A stretch of 58,158 nt of DNA from the NCBI GenBank assembly GCA_027459645.1, contig DAIDHQ010000036.1:1-58158 (forward strand), read 5' to 3'. A model generated the notes under the pieces. It was given only the letters and a program-made list of their open reading frames with translations. It did no database searches and was not told the origin of the DNA. This document shows, in pieces, positions 27,524 to 36,350 of the stretch; within the stretch, counting starts at the first letter, position 1, and each line of letters opens with the position of its first letter. A program made the translations under genes and the position numbers. This DNA comes from Vulcanimicrobiota bacterium (GTDB taxonomy: Bacteria; Vulcanimicrobiota; Vulcanimicrobiia; Vulcanimicrobiales; Vulcanimicrobiaceae).

Positions 27524-28330
27524 TTATGCGACGCGGCCTTTGAGCAAATTGTAACGCGTTTCAAGCATCTCGATCCGCTTTTCGTCTTCCCGGTGAATTG
27601 ATCCATAGTAATTGCGTTTGTTGAGCAACCACAGAAGCTCGAAGTGGACGGCATCCGTCAAACCCTGCTCAATGTTCGCAATCTCGAGGGCTTCTGCGGA
27701 AAAAACTACCTTCCGTGTTTCGAAGCGAGTAAGATGGACTTCGCGAATCCTGCGCAACGCGGGAATCGCATCCGCGCCCACGCCTCCGCCTACCACCAGG
27801 TCCAGTTGACGCCGCTTGCAATCTCTAGCAACGTCCATCACGCAGTTCGTGACGAACTCGAGGTTTATCGCGTCACGGGACTGATTCGCTGAACCGACAA
27901 AATCGACGCGACCGAATACGACTCCCCCAATTCCGGGACCGGCCGCCGCGACTTCGAGGATCGCATCGCGGTTCTCATACGCCGTCATTGTTTCCATGTT
28001 AAAGAGAAACTGAGTTTCGAGGAATTCGTCCTCGGTATAAGCCGCGTTCTTTGCCGCGATGTATTTCGAAAGAGCGTAGGGGGTTTCAATCATAGGCGCA
28101 ATGATGTAGTTGACGCCAATCTGCTTGCTCTCGAACAGATCTCGAATCGCCTCGCAGCCGCCGATCTTTACAGCCAGCTCGACGCCAGCCGACCGTGCAA
28201 TGTCCACGAGTCTGAGGAGTTCGTCCGGTCGCGTTCCTTCCGCCTCGAACTCTGCCTTGACTGCAACGCATCCATAGTCTTTGTGTGCACGCTTTAAGAT
28301 TTCTACCATCTGGCGTTCAGTAGAGTTCAT
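27524..28330 (-). CDS. HpcH/HpaI aldolase/citrate-lyase-like protein
   Basis: 268 residues with the TIM-barrel order of HpcH/HpaI proteins: [18 protein letters not shown], the metal-site region [18 protein letters not shown], and [18 protein letters not shown]. These enzymes cleave or form C-C bonds with pyruvate or acetyl-CoA-type units using a divalent metal. It converges with rfbG and follows the membrane gene at 28469 on its strand, inside the polysaccharide island, so a sugar-related substrate is likely; the reaction itself cannot be named. ATG 28330 chosen; a TTG-type start 24 bases earlier is possible. Confidence 0.72.
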   Translation of the reverse strand: MNSTERQMVEILKRAHKDYGCVAVKAEFEAEGTRPDELLRLVDIARSAGVELAVKIGGCEAIRDLFESKQIGVNYIIAPMIETPYALSKYIAAKNAAYTEDEFLETQFLFNMETMTAYENRDAILEVAAAGPGIGGVVFGRVDFVGSANQSRDAINLEFVTNCVMDVARDCKRRQLDLVVGGGVGADAIPALRRIREVHLTRFETRKVVFSAEALEIANIEQGLTDAVHFELLWLLNKRNYYGSIHREDEKRIEMLETRYNLLKGRVA

Positions 28331-28468
28331 TTCAAAAAACCTCAGGATAAACAAGAACGTAGGATGGTCAGGAAGCTGACCGCCGGGCGTAAAAGTACGG
28401 CGGGCGCGATTTCAACCCTCCCACCAGTGGTCCGAAAGCACCAGTTCAATTTTATTAAATGGCTACTG

Positions 28469-30712
28469 TTACTCACTGCAAAAGGCGGCGTGATAATGAG
28501 CGGTCGAAACCGGGTCGAGTGTGCGAAGGTGCGGCCACAGCGTAGCGCAATCGGCCGGCTTCAGATAGGTTATTAACCAGCCACGACCCGGGCCGACCTC
28601 GAGCGCTCTTTTGATGTATGTCCCTTGGCGCTTGTAGGAGAGTGTTAGCATCGTGTTGTCCATGCCGGCGGGAATCAAGGGAAGCCATGCGAGCCGCTCG
28701 CGCACCGTCCCATCGAGCGATCGCTCGAGGGGAAGAATTTGACCGGTAGAGAGCTTCACCCAGGCGGGCGAGCTTGGGTAAACGACTAAGTCCGAGGATC
28801 GGATTCCCGCCCGCCGTTCAATGGTCGCCAACTCGCCCGTTATCGGTGGAAGGTACTGCGAATACATATCGGGCCTTACGGGCCACGGGATGTGTGTGGC
28901 TTCGAGCTGCGTGAGCGACCCAAAGTCATACGTTAGAAGCAGGATGAAAATCGGGGCAAATGCAACGCGAATACTTATCCACTCTATTGAAGGTTTCGCG
29001 TCGGCGCTAATCGTCCACAAGATCATAGCCAAAAACGCGATGATCGGGATGATGCTTCCGACGTGTGTTTCATATGACTCCCCGACGAAATAGAGCGTGA
29101 ATCCCCAAAGCCCGAACCACGCCGGTAACGTCCCCGCCAATGTGCGCGTCCCCTGCGACCGCGCGAGCCATACGACGGCGGTTCCAGAGGCTGCGAGCGA
29201 CAGGAGAATGAGCCACATACCCCCCAGAAGGTTTACTGGAACCTCGAACTGTTTGGAGGCACCGTACGCAAGCGTGAATTCGAAAAACGCACGAAAATCA
29301 GGAAGATGATGCAGATGTTGCAGATAGAACTCGCTGATCCCTAACCAACTTGCCCCCAAAAGCGCAGGAAACGGCAGTAGCGTTTTCAGGGCGCATGTAA
29401 TCCCTCTCCAAACGCCTTCTTGCGACCATGTCAAATAGATTTCTACTATTGCCCAAATGCCCCATGGAACGGTCGCCCAAACGCCGACCTCCGCAGACCA
29501 GAGGCAACCGATGAGCCACGACGCATAACCGCAAACGACGGCAAAAGAACGAAGCGCAGGCCGATCTCGCAGCCGATACGTCAGATAGGCGCAAAACATG
29601 CAGAACATGGGCCAAATTAGGCGGAATCCTTCTTGGGGATAAAGCGTCGCTCCGTACGGATAATATTGCGCTTGAGACGAATAAAACACGGCGACCGAAA
29701 GTAACGCGGCAAAAATATAGCCCCACGCCGTTCGCGTGCCCCAGCATGCCATCAGAAAAAAAATGGCGGCTTCCGCGGCAACCATCAGATCGTTGAGGAA
29801 ATAAAACTTATCGAAAGTGGTTGTTCCAACAAACGCCGCAATGGCGAGCACTGCCCCGAATCCGTATTGAGAAGGAACGTCCCACAGAAGCCAATGACCG
29901 GCGCGGACCATAGCCGCAGGCCCTATGAAGTAGCTCTGATGATAGGGAATCCAAACATTGAGGGTGCCGTCAACACGCAAACCCAAGACGAGGAAGACGA
30001 TGACGGCGGAAACTATCACCCACGGCGCAACGATTGGGTTGCGCTTCTTCTTGGAGAGAATGACGCCGTTTGTCAATACGAACGATGCGGCAAATGCTAT
30101 GAGGGCCAGACCGCTAGAAGGCGTCGCGCTCAGTAGAAAGTTCGGTAACGACACATACGGATAGCCGGCCGTCATAGTCCATGCGATAATCGCCGTTACT
30201 GCGACTGCTATTCGGTCACGGGTATCGAGGTCCTTAGAGACCCATGAAACAGCTAAGATTTCCGTGGCTGCGATCGGCAGTGCATACCACCGTCGTGCAA
30301 AAATTAATATCGAGGCCGTCGCTATGACGACGGCTGCGACGGCCAAGATCGTTTCTACGCGATAAGCCGCTTGTGTATGCCCGTATCGTCTTACTGCCAT
30401 GGCCGCAAGCGTCCCGCACGCGGAGAACAATAATACGACCCCAGAGGCCGAGCTTCCAGCCTTTACCGCCAGTATTGTAAGCAAACAAAAGGCGAAGAAA
30501 AGAGACGCATCCAGGAGCCGCCCCGCTATCGGGCCGCTTTCGGTTGTATCGAAGAAAAAAAAGAATAGGCAGAACGACCCAATTGCGAACCAAGCGCCGC
30601 TGAGCGAAACCGTCCAGGTGTCGATGAGATGCGCCACGACGGTAATCGCCGACAGCAATATCAGCGTTCCGAGGAATATGACGAAGTAGAACGCTCTAAA
30701 CCTGAGTATCAT
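28469..30712 (-). CDS. large polytopic membrane protein, unknown
   Basis: 747 residues. About 13-14 hydrophobic helices occupy residues 1-605; a soluble tail of about 140 residues follows (from SLTQLEATHIPWPVRPDMYS). The loop VWIPYHQSYFIGPAAMVRAG and FYLQHLHHLPDFRAFFEFTL are polar insertions between helices. The layout is that of GT-C or polymerase-like glycan enzymes, but no family motif is clear. Codon use is mixed (many A/T-ending codons) compared with genes such as mfd. It starts 3 bp after the stop of the upstream membrane gene, so they form one transcript. Confidence 0.6.
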   Translation of the reverse strand: MILRFRAFYFVIFLGTLILLSAITVVAHLIDTWTVSLSGAWFAIGSFCLFFFFFDTTESGPIAGRLLDASLFFAFCLLTILAVKAGSSASGVVLLFSACGTLAAMAVRRYGHTQAAYRVETILAVAAVVIATASILIFARRWYALPIAATEILAVSWVSKDLDTRDRIAVAVTAIIAWTMTAGYPYVSLPNFLLSATPSSGLALIAFAASFVLTNGVILSKKKRNPIVAPWVIVSAVIVFLVLGLRVDGTLNVWIPYHQSYFIGPAAMVRAGHWLLWDVPSQYGFGAVLAIAAFVGTTTFDKFYFLNDLMVAAEAAIFFLMACWGTRTAWGYIFAALLSVAVFYSSQAQYYPYGATLYPQEGFRLIWPMFCMFCAYLTYRLRDRPALRSFAVVCGYASWLIGCLWSAEVGVWATVPWGIWAIVEIYLTWSQEGVWRGITCALKTLLPFPALLGASWLGISEFYLQHLHHLPDFRAFFEFTLAYGASKQFEVPVNLLGGMWLILLSLAASGTAVVWLARSQGTRTLAGTLPAWFGLWGFTLYFVGESYETHVGSIIPIIAFLAMILWTISADAKPSIEWISIRVAFAPIFILLLTYDFGSLTQLEATHIPWPVRPDMYSQYLPPITGELATIERRAGIRSSDLVVYPSSPAWVKLSTGQILPLERSLDGTVRERLAWLPLIPAGMDNTMLTLSYKRQGTYIKRALEVGPGRGWLITYLKPADCATLWPHLRTLDPVSTAHYHAAFCSE

Positions 30713-30715
30713 CGT

Positions 30716-32629
30716 CTAATATCTTGCAGACAAAACATCGAGTGCAAAAGCGACCGCCGACATCGGTATCGATCCAGTGCGTGGGTTCATTTCATAAGGG
30801 AGAGCAGAAGGGCCATTCAAGGCGATATGGACCGCAAGCGGTTTGCGCGCGTTGCCTTTCAAGTGCAGTAGATACGGCGTCTGGCTTACGGAGACCAACT
30901 GTCTTCGACCCGCGCTTCTTATGATGGCTGTGGCGGGAACATAGGAGACGAGCGCAATGTCAAGTTTTGCAGAGTGCCCCTGGCATCCAGCCGGAATGAT
31001 AAGTGTAGCGTTGCGACTGGCGAAGCGAAGTGGGGCGTCCGCAGAATACACGTTGGGCAACTGCTGAAGACTCGGAAAGTCATAGAAAGGGCGATCGCCA
31101 GCGCCCACCGCATGGTAAAATCCATTAGCCCACGTTACCGCCGGCTGCTGAGACGCGAAAATCTTGTCTATCGGAACGGCCCCGCAAACTCTCCGTCCTT
31201 GAATGAGAGCGTGGGTGGCCGCAATGGGCCTAGCGCTGACAGCCAAACCAACGCGTTGGCTTTCATCTTTTAAGAAGCGCATAAGTGCCGGGTAGTCCCA
31301 GAATTCTACGTACTCAGCACCTCTGTTCGCCAAGCCGGAGGGCGTTACGCGCGCGAGCGAGGCGATATTCGGAAGCGGCCCAATTTCTCGGCTTGTCACC
31401 TGTAAGTGCCACGTTTCCTGGGGCGGAAAGTATCTATTGCAGCAGCGAAATTGACTAGCGAACGCCGTCGCGTTGCCCTCGTGGAAATATGATGATAAAG
31501 GGGCGTCGAGCGAAACCTTTACTCGCGCGCTCGCACCAACTTCCGAAAATAACCCGCTGTCTGCTGCGCGATTCAGAATCTGCAGGTCGCGCCAGGCATG
31601 ATTAAGGCGTGCATCTATATAGGTGTTAGCACGCACGGCGCCATACGTACCTAGAAACGCGACCAGCACAAGGGCTGCTGCGATGGCGGGGAACTGAACC
31701 TCGCGGCGAAATGCTCTCACCAGAAGGACGGCAACAGCCCCGATTGCAAGCCAGCGGACGACAGCAAGGCTCTCACCAGCGAACAGTGTGCACCCGAGTA
31801 GGAGCAGCAACGGTTTGGGGACGCGCCCAACTGGGCCAGCCGTGAATACCCCGACCGTCGCGAAAGAGGCTAGTAGGGCGAGTACCCAACCGAGGGCCCC
31901 GGCAGCCGGAACGTAGACGAACGTTAGGTCGCGCGAGGTCGTCGAAAGGGTATCATGGACGAACGACGCCTGCAATCGACTGACACCGGGGATCAGCCCT
32001 ACTAGTTGCTGTACAAGTTCCGGCGGCGTAGGAAAGTGCGGATATGCGCGGAGCGACGCAAGCAGCACTGCTGCAACCACCGCCGCAATTGCTGTGGCCG
32101 TCGGGAAACGCAGGCGACTAGACGCGGCCGCTTCTAGAGCCGCGGCATACGGCAAGAGGAATACGGCCTCTGGGACGCACATTGCGGCCCCTGTTAATAA
32201 AATACTTGCAGCAACCGAATTAGCGACTCCGACCACGGTAAGCTGCCTCAGAGCGAGCAGATAAAGTAGCGAAGATAACGCTGCTTGAATCGGCGCGTTC
32301 AGAAGCGGGTCGCGTGCGCCAGTCAACTGGAAGTAAGCGGCGCCGATACCCAATGACGCGGCGGCGATCGCCTTCGAACATGTAATACTGGCTAGGAATC
32401 GGTAGAACGTCAGGAAGCAACCGGCGATCAAAAGCGCGGACAGCAAATGCAATGCTGTCGGTGGGATATGCGGCAGAAGCAAACCATCTATTGGAGCACG
32501 GTGTGCAGCCAGCAGAGGGTAGCCAGACGCCGTAAAGGCAGCGTCCGGTCCGAATGCGCCGCCTAACTGGCAGAAGCCTATTGCAAAACCAAAAGCCGCG
32601 ACGCCCAGCTCATCAAAGTACCGTCTCAC
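30716..32629 (-). CDS. membrane protein with large C-terminal outer domain, unknown
   Basis: 637 residues from a GTG start. The N-terminal 345 residues have about nine helices (LLSALLIAGCFLTFYRFLAS, SVAASILLTGAAMCVPEAVF); residues 350-637 form a soluble, probably periplasmic, domain with a paired cysteine segment (FRCCNRYFPPQETWHLQV) and mixed strands. The architecture parallels the 741-residue protein at 20.4 kb though sequences differ. Ten bases separate it from the S74-type lipoprotein gene upstream. Probably part of glycan assembly or export; no reaction can be assigned. Confidence 0.6.
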   Translation of the reverse strand: MRRYFDELGVAAFGFAIGFCQLGGAFGPDAAFTASGYPLLAAHRAPIDGLLLPHIPPTALHLLSALLIAGCFLTFYRFLASITCSKAIAAASLGIGAAYFQLTGARDPLLNAPIQAALSSLLYLLALRQLTVVGVANSVAASILLTGAAMCVPEAVFLLPYAAALEAAASSRLRFPTATAIAAVVAAVLLASLRAYPHFPTPPELVQQLVGLIPGVSRLQASFVHDTLSTTSRDLTFVYVPAAGALGWVLALLASFATVGVFTAGPVGRVPKPLLLLLGCTLFAGESLAVVRWLAIGAVAVLLVRAFRREVQFPAIAAALVLVAFLGTYGAVRANTYIDARLNHAWRDLQILNRAADSGLFSEVGASARVKVSLDAPLSSYFHEGNATAFASQFRCCNRYFPPQETWHLQVTSREIGPLPNIASLARVTPSGLANRGAEYVEFWDYPALMRFLKDESQRVGLAVSARPIAATHALIQGRRVCGAVPIDKIFASQQPAVTWANGFYHAVGAGDRPFYDFPSLQQLPNVYSADAPLRFASRNATLIIPAGCQGHSAKLDIALVSYVPATAIIRSAGRRQLVSVSQTPYLLHLKGNARKPLAVHIALNGPSALPYEMNPRTGSIPMSAVAFALDVLSARY

Positions 32630-32639
32630 GTAAGTTCCG

Positions 32640-33293
32640 CTATCGTCCGCGTGAAGGCTCTTTACGCCTTAGGGCTGCAAGTTCAGCCTTTAAGGCGCGG
32701 ACTTGGGCGCGTAAGTCATTTACCTGAGCAGCCAGCTGCTGGGTCGCGCGAAGCTCTATCGAAACGGTGTTCGTGACGTTCATCGCGTCCTTCTCCGGAT
32801 TCGTAAGCTGCTCAGGGGTATCTTGCGCGATGAAGCCGATGTGCTCTGGTGCCCCAGTCTCGTTTCTATAGCGAAAGCGAACAACGCGCACGCTGTTAAG
32901 TAGCTTCACCGCATCGCCCTCGTATGTGCTGATGTCCCGCTTCTCGTACCGGCTTGAGCGAACATAGAGTGCCCCTTGCAGACCTAGATTCCCATCGTCA
33001 TCCAGTGCGAGAAGCGTTGCCTGGTGTTGGCGATCGTTGAAGAGATCAATGGCGAGCGATCTGGCGCTGACGCCTGCTTGAACCTCGTTTGGGGACGATG
33101 ATATAACGGTTGTCAGCGTCTTATCCGGTGAGCTCGGGAATGAAACGATGTTGGAACCAGGCGGGGCACTCGATGCGACCGACTGCGGCGCACCACATGC
33201 TGTTAGCGCCGTACCGGCCACGCACACCGTTGCGGCTAGGAAGCCTCTTTTAACCTGTTGAACAACTGTCGGCGATGTCCGTTCGAAAAACAC
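32640..33293 (-). CDS. lipoprotein with S74-type chaperone domain and coiled coil
   Basis: 217 residues. The signal ends in AGTALTAC (Cys33). A central strand region (ARSLAIDLFNDRQHQATLLA) leads to a segment like the peptidase S74/intramolecular-chaperone domain of phage tail spikes: DISTYEGDAVKLLNSVRVVR then IGFIAQDTPEQLTNPEK. The last 40 residues (QQLAAQVNDLRAQVRALKAE) are a trimerising coiled coil. In tail spikes this domain self-cleaves after helping assembly; the catalytic Ser/Lys pair is not evident here. Only GTG 33293 precedes the signal, and it overlaps the divergent gene by 19 bp. Confidence 0.62.
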   Translation of the reverse strand: MFFERTSPTVVQQVKRGFLAATVCVAGTALTACGAPQSVASSAPPGSNIVSFPSSPDKTLTTVISSSPNEVQAGVSARSLAIDLFNDRQHQATLLALDDDGNLGLQGALYVRSSRYEKRDISTYEGDAVKLLNSVRVVRFRYRNETGAPEHIGFIAQDTPEQLTNPEKDAMNVTNTVSIELRATQQLAAQVNDLRAQVRALKAELAALRRKEPSRGR

Positions 33294-34114
33294 CGTGGCT
33301 CCTTATGGCGCTCGGCGCCGTCGCGCTTCTCTTGATTTCATTTATCGCCAATTCCTCTGGCACCCGTAACCAGGTGTATGAAATCGTGCCTCAAGGAACT
33401 TATGGCGGTGGCAAAACTTTCATCAAGTCCATCCGCCCCATACGCCAGATGAGGACCAGCCTCGATTTGTCGCTCAGCTTTACTCCTATCGGAAATGGTT
33501 ACCAGAACCTGTTTCAGACGGCCGAAGGTAATGACGGCGTCCGTGCGGAGTATTATCGCGGTGATTTGGCGGTAATCATTGGCAATGGCGACGACCCGGG
33601 AACGTCGAGCTATATGATTGCGCGCGGTCTCATACCGGGGCAAGAACACGCTCTCAGCCTGCACATTTCGTCGACTGGCCGCGTTACGTGGACGGTCGAT
33701 GGTGCGTTCGGCTCTGCTGTAGCGCCGAGCGCAATGCCAACATTTTCCATTATTGAATTTGGTAATGGATTTGACGGCCATCGAGAGTTCAAAGGCCAGT
33801 TGGGCGAAATCTATTTGGCATATGCCGTGCAGACGCCGCAACGCCCGCTGCCTTGGATGCTTTTTCGATTAATCGCGGCGGCATTCGCAATTGCGGCGAC
33901 GGCGGTATTCTTTTCAAAAAGAACACGCCCAGCAACGCTTCCCAATCCGCCAACTAGAGGCGGCGGGAAAGAGTCACAGACGCATCGTCAATTTTGCGTA
34001 GGACGTACACGAAAACGGCAAGGACTGGTAGCGCCGCCAAAAATGCGACGAGAACGTTTCCGGTGTAATCAAAGTAGCCCCAATGCGACAGTTCTACGAA
34101 GGCCCAACTGGTAA
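33275..34114 (+). CDS. membrane-anchored LamG-like protein
   Basis: 279 residues as written. An N-terminal membrane helix (LLMALGAVALLLISFIANSS) is followed by a 160-residue jelly-roll of concanavalin/LamG type (RTSLDLSLSFTPIGNGYQNL, HALSLHISSTGRVTWTVDGA, FDGHREFKGQLGEIYLAYAV) and a second helix (LFRLIAAAFAIAATAVFFSK). Such domains bind carbohydrate. The last 50 residues, after the sequence PNPPTRGGG, are basic and run antisense into the acyltransferase gene for 161 bp, suggesting loss of the original stop. ATG 33275 overlaps the divergent start; ATG 33305 would remove the overlap but also most charge before the helix. Confidence 0.6.
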   Translation: MSVRKTPWLLMALGAVALLLISFIANSSGTRNQVYEIVPQGTYGGGKTFIKSIRPIRQMRTSLDLSLSFTPIGNGYQNLFQTAEGNDGVRAEYYRGDLAVIIGNGDDPGTSSYMIARGLIPGQEHALSLHISSTGRVTWTVDGAFGSAVAPSAMPTFSIIEFGNGFDGHREFKGQLGEIYLAYAVQTPQRPLPWMLFRLIAAAFAIAATAVFFSKRTRPATLPNPPTRGGGKESQTHRQFCVGRTRKRQGLVAPPKMRRERFRCNQSSPNATVLRRPNW

Positions 34115-35141
34115 AACTGCCGATTACGACGGTGTGAGCGACGTACAATGAGAAGCTGTAGTCACCCATTATTTGAAACGGCCGCGTTTGGAATAGGCGT
34201 TGAAGCCATGGCAGTGTCAAGGCTGCTAAAATCATAAAAATCGCACCCATCGCCCACGGGTAAGTAAGCGGGTGCAGATGAAGAAAACCAAAGACGACGC
34301 TGAAGACATGGTAGGGACCGGCGGGAATATTCCCAATGTTTGCTGATCCGAAAATGACTCCCGCAACTAGCCAAAGATAGCTAAGCTTGCCCAATTTCGA
34401 GATATAGTGCGGACGTGAAACAAAGATGTCTGCGATAATCATCCCTACGAAAAAAATTGCGAAGTGAGGCTCGCCGGGTTCAAGAAGAAGAGCAAAAAGG
34501 ACCATTGCGCTACTTGCAGCCATTCGTGCGCGGAATTCCCACTGCATTGTGAACGCTACAGTTAGATAGGAGAAAATCATGTAAGAGCCGAGGATCTCGA
34601 TAAAGAGCGTTCCTAAGTTCGAATTAAAGTGAGCTTGTGGGGAAAGTCCGACAAACCAAATTCCATAAAATGCCGTCCATGCGGCATTCAGAAAGGAAAC
34701 GTTGACGGCGCTCCAATTTAGGTGGAGCCACCAGGAGTTCGCAATTGCCCCGGCCTGATTGTTAAACATCAAATGGTTCGCAAGCAAAAAATATGCTACG
34801 AAAACGGTTGCTGCGGCGGGCGGCATGAGACGAACGTACCTGCGCAAGTAGCTTTTTTTGACTTTGTCTGCGTTTTTGTTTCGGAAAAAGCTGATACTTA
34901 TGACGAAGCCGCTTAGTACGAAAAATATGTAGACGTTGAAGTCGCCGGCGAAAAAGACCGCTAAGGGCGAGCAGTATATCCAGCGCTCGAGCCAGGCGGC
35001 GCGCAAAGGTAGCGAAGGGTCAACGGCCCCAGGAAAGAACGCGAGGAAATTGTGCCATAGAAAGACGCCGACGGAGGCGATGCCGCGAAGGCCGTCTAGG
35101 TAATTGATTCTAGCCGATTCTGGGAGCGGCTTTTCCTCCAT
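33954..35141 (-). CDS. acyltransferase-3 family membrane protein
   Basis: 395 residues, about ten helices. INYLDGLRGIASVGVFLWHN is the family N-terminal motif with the catalytic His in the first helix; FFVLSGFVISISFFRNK and KKSYLRRYVRLMPP (R-x-x-R-x-x-P) and the late GDYSFSLYVAHTVVIGSF are also typical. Members O-acetylate O-antigen or other exopolysaccharides (OafA, WecH). ATG 35141 has GGAGG six bases upstream, a strong site. Its 3' end overlaps the convergent LamG-like gene. Confidence 0.88.
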   Translation of the reverse strand: MEEKPLPESARINYLDGLRGIASVGVFLWHNFLAFFPGAVDPSLPLRAAWLERWIYCSPLAVFFAGDFNVYIFFVLSGFVISISFFRNKNADKVKKSYLRRYVRLMPPAAATVFVAYFLLANHLMFNNQAGAIANSWWLHLNWSAVNVSFLNAAWTAFYGIWFVGLSPQAHFNSNLGTLFIEILGSYMIFSYLTVAFTMQWEFRARMAASSAMVLFALLLEPGEPHFAIFFVGMIIADIFVSRPHYISKLGKLSYLWLVAGVIFGSANIGNIPAGPYHVFSVVFGFLHLHPLTYPWAMGAIFMILAALTLPWLQRLFQTRPFQIMGDYSFSLYVAHTVVIGSFTSWAFVELSHWGYFDYTGNVLVAFLAALPVLAVFVYVLRKIDDASVTLSRRL

Positions 35142-35230
35142 GAATCCTCCGGGACGTGGTGGGCTCGCGACTCCGCGAATGGTGCTCTGTGTAGTCGTTT
35201 GTCCTGTCGAGCGCGCGTTGCCGGCGGTGC

Positions 35231-36238
35231 CTAGTCGCGCACTCGAGCTGGTATTGCTGATCGAGATGCCGGAGCGTCGGCGAGCTCGACATCTAAATGT
35301 GAGCCCGTTCCCCACTCCATATCAGTAATGAACAACGGGCGTCTTCGCACTTCTTCGTAGATGATCCCAATGTATTCGCTTAGAATGCCGAGGAGCAAAA
35401 AGAGCAGGCTGAAGAGCAAGAGCAAAAGGCTGACGATCGTGCCGAAGCCGGAAAATGGCACGCCGGCAACGACCCAACGTACGAATAGTCCGACGAACAG
35501 CATGAATGTCAATAATGACAAAAAAATTCCGAACGTAGGAATAACGCGAAGAGGCGCCGTCGTGCTGCTCGCTATTCCGTGCAGACCGAAGACGATGTTC
35601 CCGATGAGATTATAGGTGGATCGACCAGCAAAGCGCGGTGGGCGCTCGTGCTCGATCCCAATCGAGTTGTAGCCAACCCATCCCCACATTGTACGGAGCA
35701 TTCTATTTCGCTCGTCAAACGTGTTGATTGCGGCATACAGCTTCCTATCAATTAATCGAAAATCGCTTACATTGCGGGGGACGGGATGCTCGTTGATACT
35801 ATTGATCAGCCAATAGAACACCTTCGTCATGAATTGGCGCAGGCGCCCTTCATCGTGGCGCTTCCTTACCACCCCATAGACGTTCTGGTAGCCCTCTTCC
35901 CATTTACTAATAAACGTCGGGATGAGTTCAGGTGGATCTTGGAGGTCCGCCGTCATGACGATGGCAGCGGCGCCTTGGGCTCGCCGCAACCCTGCGGTCA
36001 CCGCACCCTCGATGCCGAAGTTACGAGAAAAACGGATGATTTTGAATCGGTTGTCGTTCGCACGAATGATCATCAATTTCTCGAATGTGGCGTCGCGCGA
36101 GCCGTTTTCTACGATGATGAATTCGAAGGCGTAACGAGGCGCAAGCTGGCTAGCGACCGAGCGTAAGCGGCTAGCTAGCTCGTCGACACAGCCTTCCTCG
36201 TTAAATGCCGGTATAACGACCGATATGAGCGTACTCAT
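35231..36238 (-). CDS. GT2 polyprenyl-phosphate glycosyltransferase, second copy
   Basis: 335 residues with ISVVIPAFNEEGCVDELASR, IIVENGSRDAT, the metal site VMTADLQDPPELIPTFISKW and VSDFRLIDRKLYAAI, then two C-terminal helices (FLSLLTFMLFVGLFVRWVVA; SLLLLLFSLLFLLLGILSEY) and the closing YIGIIYEEVRRRPLFI. This is a GtrB/DPM1-like enzyme, paralogous to the one at 11.5-12.4 kb; conserved VNDGS is VENGS here. ATG 36238 has GGAAGG upstream. It would supply polyprenyl-P-sugar for the GT-C-like membrane proteins of the island. Confidence 0.87.
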   Translation of the reverse strand: MSTLISVVIPAFNEEGCVDELASRLRSVASQLAPRYAFEFIIVENGSRDATFEKLMIIRANDNRFKIIRFSRNFGIEGAVTAGLRRAQGAAAIVMTADLQDPPELIPTFISKWEEGYQNVYGVVRKRHDEGRLRQFMTKVFYWLINSINEHPVPRNVSDFRLIDRKLYAAINTFDERNRMLRTMWGWVGYNSIGIEHERPPRFAGRSTYNLIGNIVFGLHGIASSTTAPLRVIPTFGIFLSLLTFMLFVGLFVRWVVAGVPFSGFGTIVSLLLLLFSLLFLLLGILSEYIGIIYEEVRRRPLFITDMEWGTGSHLDVELADAPASRSAIPARVRD

Positions 36239-36350
36239 GCGACCTTCCAGGATGTGGATACGATCACACCATACTGTCATCTGTCGCGCGTTCGCTCCTG
36301 CTTTAGTTACTCGAAGGGAAGCGTTTTCACATCCAGAAGGGGGCGCGACC

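Noticed and set aside
32640-33293. Prophage remnant
   Set aside because: Apart from the S74-like domain there are no phage structural, lysis or integrase genes nearby, and the protein has a lipoprotein signal.
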